64,000 nt of DNA from the NCBI GenBank assembly GCA_965221195.1, contig OZ244864.1:2294001-2358000 (forward strand), written 5' to 3'. The notes under the pieces were generated by a model that saw only the letters and a list, made by a program, of their open reading frames with translations, did not search any database and had not been told where the DNA came from. Shown in pieces: positions 59,330 through 64,000 of this stretch (its first letter is position 1; each line of letters begins with the position of its first letter). Origin of the DNA: Poriferisodalis sp965221195 (GTDB lineage Bacteria; Actinomycetota; Acidimicrobiia; Acidimicrobiales; Poriferisodalaceae). The translations under genes were made by a program, and so were the position numbers.

Positions 59330-59944
59330 GCCGACAGACACCGATAGGCGGTGGATGGACACTGCGTAGTCACCTCCGTCGAACGGGGCACCCTCCCAGG
59401 TTGAGAAACGTGTTTCGAGTGCCAACCCGTTGCGTTGCGCCAGCGCGTCATAGACATGCAAAGCCAAATAACCATCACTGAGCTGAAAACCGGCCACGAG
59501 AACGCCGCCGGGCCGCAAATGTGCTGCGATGTTCGCAACAACAGCCGCCTCGGTACCGCGTGCGAGGAAGATCATCACGTTGCCGGCTGCAACAACGGCA
59601 TCAAACTGGCGTCGGCCTCCAGCAGCGTCCGTCACTGACATATCGGCCAAGTCACCCCGTAACCATGTTGCTTCGGGCGCTTTCGCCTTGGCCGCCTCCA
59701 GCATTGCCCAATCGAGATCGACACCCACAACGTCATGTCCGCGGCGCGCTAGCTCGATCGCGACTCGTCCCGTTCCGCAGCCAGCATCGAGCACGCTGCG
59801 ACCGCGGGCCAAAAGCGAATCAACCAGATCTGCCTCGCCGTGAACGGATTCGCCTCGTGCGGCCTTGCGAGCCCAACGCTCGTCGTACGCGGCACCGCGA
59901 GGCACGTCGCCGCGCTGCGACCAACGGCTCAGCGGTCTTCCCAC
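59315..59944 (-). CDS. Class I SAM-dependent methyltransferase
   Basis: 209 residues with a Rossmann-type methyltransferase fold: motif I VLDAGCGTGRVAIELARRGH, motif II VGVDLDWAMLEAAKAK, then RGDLADMSV, and VVANIAAHLRPGGVLVAGFQ. Substrate unknown. Its start overlaps the enoyl-CoA hydratase end by 16 bp, and its end overlaps the convergent small-protein gene by 15 bp. Confidence 0.88.
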   Translation of the reverse strand: MGRPLSRWSQRGDVPRGAAYDERWARKAARGESVHGEADLVDSLLARGRSVLDAGCGTGRVAIELARRGHDVVGVDLDWAMLEAAKAKAPEATWLRGDLADMSVTDAAGGRRQFDAVVAAGNVMIFLARGTEAAVVANIAAHLRPGGVLVAGFQLSDGYLALHVYDALAQRNGLALETRFSTWEGAPFDGGDYAVSIHRLSVSVGSVGG

Positions 59945-60720
59945 TGCGGATCGCGTTTTTGGGCAAACGCAGAAGCGCCCTCAATGGCATCAGCAGAACC
60001 GAAGACTTCTTCCATGGCCGGACGCTGGAACTCCCAAAAGCCGTCCTCGGACACGCCCAGCACGTTGCGTATGAGGCGCTTGGAGGCGCGCACTCCCAGC
60101 GGAGCATTACGGGCAATCCGCTCAGCTAACTCAACTGCAACATTCACTGCTTCACCGCGTGGGCAGACCCGGTTGACCATGCCGTGCTGGTGGGCCACCT
60201 CTGCGGTGATCGGTTCAGCAGTGAGAGCCATCTCCATGGCCAAGCTGTAGGGAAGCTGCCTCGGCAGCCGCAACAGAGCGCCAGCACCCGCAAACAGGCC
60301 GACACCTACTTCTGGGATGCCGAGCATCGTGCCTTCGGACGCGACAATGAGATCGCACGACAACGCCACCTCAAGGCCACCGGCCAACGCGAAGCGCTCA
60401 ACAGCGGCAATCAGAGGCTTGTCGGCGCTTTTCTCGGTAATACCGGCGAAGCCCCGCTGCGGCGGGTTCGGCATACCTGCAATGCCGCCCCCTTCTACGA
60501 ATGCTTTGAGGTCCATACCGGCGCTGAAGCCGCGTCCGGCACCAGTGAGCACTCCCACGCGCACATCGGGGTTCGCATCGAGCGCGTCAAGCGCCTCACC
60601 GAGCGCCATCGACAATTCCATGTTGAAAGCGTTCATCGCATCAGGACGGTTGAGCGTCAGTACCTGCACGTAGCCGCGCTGCTCAACAAGGACAAGTGGT
60701 TGTTCTGGTTCTTCGCTCAT
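59929..60720 (-). CDS. Enoyl-CoA hydratase/isomerase family protein
   Basis: 263-residue crotonase-fold enzyme. LTLNRPDAMNAFNMELSMAL, then GAGRGFSAGMDLKAFVEGGG with the first oxyanion-hole residue, and RFALAGGLEVALSCDLIVAS, IPEVGVGLFAGAGALLRLPR. The catalytic Glu positions of true hydratases are only partly matched (PEVG is present), so isomerase or other crotonase activity is possible. The ATG at 60720 has GAGGGA 7 bp upstream. Confidence 0.9.
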   Translation of the reverse strand: MSEEPEQPLVLVEQRGYVQVLTLNRPDAMNAFNMELSMALGEALDALDANPDVRVGVLTGAGRGFSAGMDLKAFVEGGGIAGMPNPPQRGFAGITEKSADKPLIAAVERFALAGGLEVALSCDLIVASEGTMLGIPEVGVGLFAGAGALLRLPRQLPYSLAMEMALTAEPITAEVAHQHGMVNRVCPRGEAVNVAVELAERIARNAPLGVRASKRLIRNVLGVSEDGFWEFQRPAMEEVFGSADAIEGASAFAQKRDPQWEDR

Positions 60721-60830
60721 GATTTCCCTCATTAGTCGGCTACCACACCGGGCCGACAGTAGCCTCACCGCACGGCCCGTGAGCTACCGCTGAGCGTTCC
60801 ACGGGAAGGGACAGCCGAGCGAGGGGCGGC

Positions 60831-62423
60831 ATGAACAGGGACGGCACAGCCTCCGATGAGACCATCGGACCCGACAGCGAAATAGCCGACCTGCTGACAC
60901 AGATCGAGACAGCTGAGCCGTCAGAGGTGACTTGGCTGGTTCGGCTGCTGGCCCAGTCGCCCCACCTGGGCCAGACCGATGGCCCACTGGCATTACGCGC
61001 AGCCCGAGCGCTCAACGTCCACGGCGGCCCGCAGATGCTGCCGACAGCCGGGGAGCTAGCTGCCCGAGCGCACCGCTGCGGCCAAGCAGGTGCCGGGGTT
61101 GTTTTCGCCGAATGCACCGACAAGATGAGCCTGCTGAGCGGACAGCCTCAGCAGTTCGGCACCGTCGTCACTACGCACTTAGGTGATCTCGTGTTAGCGC
61201 CAGTGGACGGCTCGGTTGACGACGAGGCCCGCAATCGCATCGGCTTGCCTACGTTGGCGCAGCGACGCGCCGAGATTGACCGACGCAACCGGGAACTCAG
61301 CTGCGAGCGGGCCGCTGAGCCCGGTCTGCCGCCGGGACAGCGCATGGGCCGCATCTGGCGGGACCCATCACCGCAGTACCTCGCGGCGCGACTTGACGCC
61401 GACCCGGCTGGATGCTGGGCCGACGGCGACGAACTGACTTTGGTTTGCCGCAGCGATGCCGCGGGTGTGCTGCCTGGCCCTGTCATCGAACTGCCGATGT
61501 GGCGCATCGACGAAGGCAAGGGCATCAACGAACGCGACAGCAACGGCGGCGACTTGTGGGCGCTCAGCGTGCGCATCGAGCGGCTGGCGCAAGCCGTAAT
61601 CGGCTACGGCTTCTGGCCGCTCGACAACGCAGGCGGTCTGCTCGGTGGCCAGCGCGGCCCGGTTCCACACCGATTCCGCGGCCCCGATGCTCCCCCTGAA
61701 CTGCCGTCACACGCAGACGACGAGCTGCGCGGCAGCTCACAGACGCACACCATCGACAGCACGGCTCTGCGCACCAAACGCAAGGTCACGGTGTATTTGC
61801 CGCCTCAACACTCCTGTGCAGAATCGCTGCCGGTGCTATACGCCACCGACGGCGGCATGATCGGCCCGTACGTTCGACGCCTCGATGCCGGTATCACCAA
61901 CGGTTCAGTGCCCCGCTTCGTGCTAGTGGCAGCCCATTCAGCACCGATGGGCGGAATCAGCGGCGGATGGGGCAACGAACGGGCGATGGAGTACCTGCCG
62001 GGGTTCGACGACGACCGTTTTGAGCGGCACCAGCGTTTTTTTGTAGAAGAACTGTCATCTTGGGCACAGAGTTCATTCGGCGTTTCAGGCGAACGCAGCC
62101 AGCGAGGCATCTTCGGTGCCTCCGACGGTGGCGGTCACGCACTCGCGGTCGGGCACATGCACCCAGACAAGTACAGCCATGTGATCGCCTACTCCACCGG
62201 CATGGGGCCAAACGAGCGGATGAACTGGGATGCGGCTACGGCGCCCTTCGTACACCTATGTGCTGGCACGCTCGAAGGCGGCTTCCACCAGGCCACCGAA
62301 GCTTGGGCGGCTTGGCTGTACTTCGCCAAATCGCCTCACGAATGGACCGAACGTGTCTGCGGACACGATCTCATCCAATGGATTGAGGAACTACCCCGCG
62401 CCGTAACTCGCGCTTGGGGCTAA
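60831..62423 (+). CDS. Esterase of the enterochelin-esterase/EstD fold with a 290-residue N-terminal region of unknown function
   Basis: 530 residues. The C-terminal 230 residues form an alpha/beta-hydrolase of the putative-esterase family: KRKVTVYLPPQHSCAESLPV, LYATDGGMIGPYVRRL, nucleophile Ser in FGASDGGGHALAVGHMHPDK, and a final His in RVCGHDLIQWIEEL. The N-terminal half (Asp/Glu/Arg-rich, with MWRIDEGKGINERDSNGGDL) matches no domain that I recognise. No signal peptide. Divergent from the enoyl-CoA hydratase gene. Confidence 0.8.
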   Translation: MNRDGTASDETIGPDSEIADLLTQIETAEPSEVTWLVRLLAQSPHLGQTDGPLALRAARALNVHGGPQMLPTAGELAARAHRCGQAGAGVVFAECTDKMSLLSGQPQQFGTVVTTHLGDLVLAPVDGSVDDEARNRIGLPTLAQRRAEIDRRNRELSCERAAEPGLPPGQRMGRIWRDPSPQYLAARLDADPAGCWADGDELTLVCRSDAAGVLPGPVIELPMWRIDEGKGINERDSNGGDLWALSVRIERLAQAVIGYGFWPLDNAGGLLGGQRGPVPHRFRGPDAPPELPSHADDELRGSSQTHTIDSTALRTKRKVTVYLPPQHSCAESLPVLYATDGGMIGPYVRRLDAGITNGSVPRFVLVAAHSAPMGGISGGWGNERAMEYLPGFDDDRFERHQRFFVEELSSWAQSSFGVSGERSQRGIFGASDGGGHALAVGHMHPDKYSHVIAYSTGMGPNERMNWDAATAPFVHLCAGTLEGGFHQATEAWAAWLYFAKSPHEWTERVCGHDLIQWIEELPRAVTRAWG

Positions 62424-62482
62424 CGCGCCGCACCAGCGACCCACTGCACAACAGACCTACTGAAGACCTACTGCACGACAGC

Positions 62483-64000
62483 TCAGGAGACGACACGGTA
62501 GGCATCAGCTTGAGGTTTGAGCGGGCGCGAAAGCCATAACGGACGACGCAACCCACTAGGACCCGGTGCGGGTCGCGTCATCGCCAGCCATTCGGAGTAG
62601 GCCTCTTGAGCGCGCTGAGTGTCAACAGTCACATCGCCATACCGGTCATCGGCGGTAGCGGGTCCGATACGCACCCGCTGATGCCAGCACTGCATTCCCG
62701 AAACCGGATCTGGCTGCACTGAGAACGTCAGGTTCTGGTGCACGCCAGTGTCGTTCCACCACACCCGCTGCGAATCAGGATCGTCGGAGGCGAACGGCTG
62801 CAACTGCCCAGTGCGACGAAGTCGCCATGTCGTGCCTTCGCGCTCAATCTCCGCAGGACCACCAGCCCACGATCTTGGCCCCTCGCCGTTGCTGCGGTCA
62901 GCAGACTGGCCAGCATCTGCGGCAGGGTCTAACCGCCAGCGACCCATGTGGTGCGAAGCAGCAACGACGCCCGGGCGAATCCCTTCCGTCCGCCAAGCTG
63001 AAATCACGAAATAGCCGATGCGGGTCTCAACCCGCACAAGACCGCCTACCTCAATCCCGAGCGCCTCAGCATCTACAGGGTGAATCCACAGTGGATGACG
63101 GTGGCTAATCTCAGCAAGCCACTTTGAGTTTGCCGACCGGGTGTGAATGAGCGTTGGGATGCGAAACGTCGGCAGCAGGATTCGCTCGTTGCCGTCGAGG
63201 TCCAAATTCTGCCAGTGAACATGGCTGGGTATCCAGCCAGGTGTTGCGTGCTCGGGCCAGCCCCACTGCGCCAGCGTCGTTGAGTACAACTCCAGCTTGC
63301 GCGACGGTGTCGGAAAGCCGTGTCGGGCCGCACCGGCCACCTGCACCGCTACCGATCCGTCACCCAACGCCGGCAGCGGTGCAGCAGCCGTGCGTTCACT
63401 GGTGATCGTCGGCCGGTACACCGCGTCGTGTCCCAACGTGGTGCCAGCCAAAGCAGCCGGTGCCACCTCGCGCTCATGGTGGCCGTAGGCATCTCCCGCT
63501 ACAGCGTACGCGCCTCGGTCACGCATGAACTCCAGCGGCTTTTGGCCCACAGCAGCGGCATCTTGAGCAAGTCCGGGCACTTCTTCAGCGAAGATCGTTT
63601 CGTAATACTCATCAACGCTGATGGGCGCCCCTGGCCGCGACGGGCTCTCAAACCACTGCCGAATACCTAGCGAGCCGTCAGGGTCGATTCGCCAAGACAG
63701 ATCGATCCAAAATTCGTTTTCTTCCCACACCTCACCTGGATTGAACTCATGGGTTCGAGTGTCGGGACCCAGCTCGGCACCTGTCAGCTCGGCGTAGCGG
63801 CGCATCACCGGTTGGCGGAACCCCAACCATTGGCCGGCGTGCGTCTCAAACGACGCCAGATCGTGGCGCTCAGAACCGACACCCATCGGCAACACGTAGT
63901 CGGCAAACCACGCCGTCTCAGACCATGTCGGTGTCAACGCAACATGGCAACCGACGCGCTCAGGATCGCTCAACGTCTCTAGCCAAGCGAAGCCGTCCGG
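62483..64000 (-). CDS. Molybdopterin oxidoreductase large subunit, C-terminal part (5' end outside window)
   Basis: Open to the right edge with no start; 505 codons are visible. WLETLSDPERVGCHVALTPT, WSETAWFADYVLPMGVGSER and HDLASFETHAGQWLGFRQPV are typical of the DMSO-reductase superfamily (formate dehydrogenase/PhsA/nitrate reductase-like). The C-terminal molydopterin-dinucleotide-binding domain (about the last 250 residues) has HRHPLWIHPVDAEALGIEVG, followed by GGLVRVETRIGYFVISAW. The N-terminal Fe-S and Mo-ligand residue are outside, so the reaction cannot be named. Confidence 0.88.
   Translation of the reverse strand, partial: PDGFAWLETLSDPERVGCHVALTPTWSETAWFADYVLPMGVGSERHDLASFETHAGQWLGFRQPVMRRYAELTGAELGPDTRTHEFNPGEVWEENEFWIDLSWRIDPDGSLGIRQWFESPSRPGAPISVDEYYETIFAEEVPGLAQDAAAVGQKPLEFMRDRGAYAVAGDAYGHHEREVAPAALAGTTLGHDAVYRPTITSERTAAAPLPALGDGSVAVQVAGAARHGFPTPSRKLELYSTTLAQWGWPEHATPGWIPSHVHWQNLDLDGNERILLPTFRIPTLIHTRSANSKWLAEISHRHPLWIHPVDAEALGIEVGGLVRVETRIGYFVISAWRTEGIRPGVVAASHHMGRWRLDPAADAGQSADRSNGEGPRSWAGGPAEIEREGTTWRLRRTGQLQPFASDDPDSQRVWWNDTGVHQNLTFSVQPDPVSGMQCWHQRVRIGPATADDRYGDVTVDTQRAQEAYSEWLAMTRPAPGPSGLRRPLWLSRPLKPQADAYRVVS

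Overview
The window is one stretch of a high-GC bacterial chromosome, most probably an actinomycete of the Acidimicrobiia type. That placement is an inference. It rests on a DUF3039 protein, a BldD-like regulator, an F420-type luciferase-family oxidoreductase, a ferrochelatase with [2Fe-2S]-type cysteines, a B12-dependent ribonucleotide reductase next to lexA, GTG/TTG starts, and the gene order comEA-comEC-holA-rpsT-lepA-hrcA-dnaJ and phoH-ybeY-corC-era-uppS-recO-glyS-ppdK-dnaG. I see no prophage, insertion sequence, CRISPR array or rRNA operon.

Layout. 1-3.6 kb: a peptide/nickel-type ABC importer (binding lipoprotein, two permeases, the second cut by the window edge). 3.7-3.9 kb: tRNA(CAT) and tRNA-Asn. 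3.9-17.5 kb: a long minus-strand housekeeping block (dnaG, a PPDK-like protein without an ATP-grasp domain, glyS, recO, uppS, era, corC-like, ybeY, phoH), with dinG and a small membrane protein on the plus strand. 17.6-27.2 kb: DUF3039 protein, MFS carrier, ferrochelatase, nrdJ, a RibD-type reductase, lexA, cysS. 27.2-34.3 kb: a CPBP protease, an excisionase-type HTH protein and a complete Tad/Flp pilus operon. 34.6-39.3 kb: a membrane-anchored pseudokinase, then an orphan DNA adenine methyltransferase lying between 22-bp direct repeats. 39.3-49.1 kb: hemW, a BldD-like regulator, dnaJ, hrcA, lepA, rpsT, holA, comEC, comEA. 49.1-64 kb: an accessory and lipid-metabolism region (MFS, F420 oxidoreductase, PNPOx-like, tRNA-Ala, VOC protein, ung, APH-type kinase, hisC-like, epoxide hydrolase, acyl-CoA ligase, methyltransferase, enoyl-CoA hydratase, esterase, and the C-terminal part of a molybdopterin oxidoreductase).

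The most unusual property is the density of short tandem repeats, with roughly 30 arrays of 12-32 bp units in 64 kb. Inside genes the unit is always a multiple of three (12, 15 or 27 bp), so arrays become in-frame peptide repeats, even inside the LexA protease domain and just before the P-loop of an acyl-CoA ligase. Between genes, units of 13, 14, 17, 20 and 32 bp also occur. Further points of interest are the methyltransferase cassette whose flanking duplication restores the 3' ends of both neighbours, a cluster of five DnaA-box-like 9-mers upstream of nrdJ, a pseudokinase beside the Tad locus, and an apparent leader ORF at lexA.
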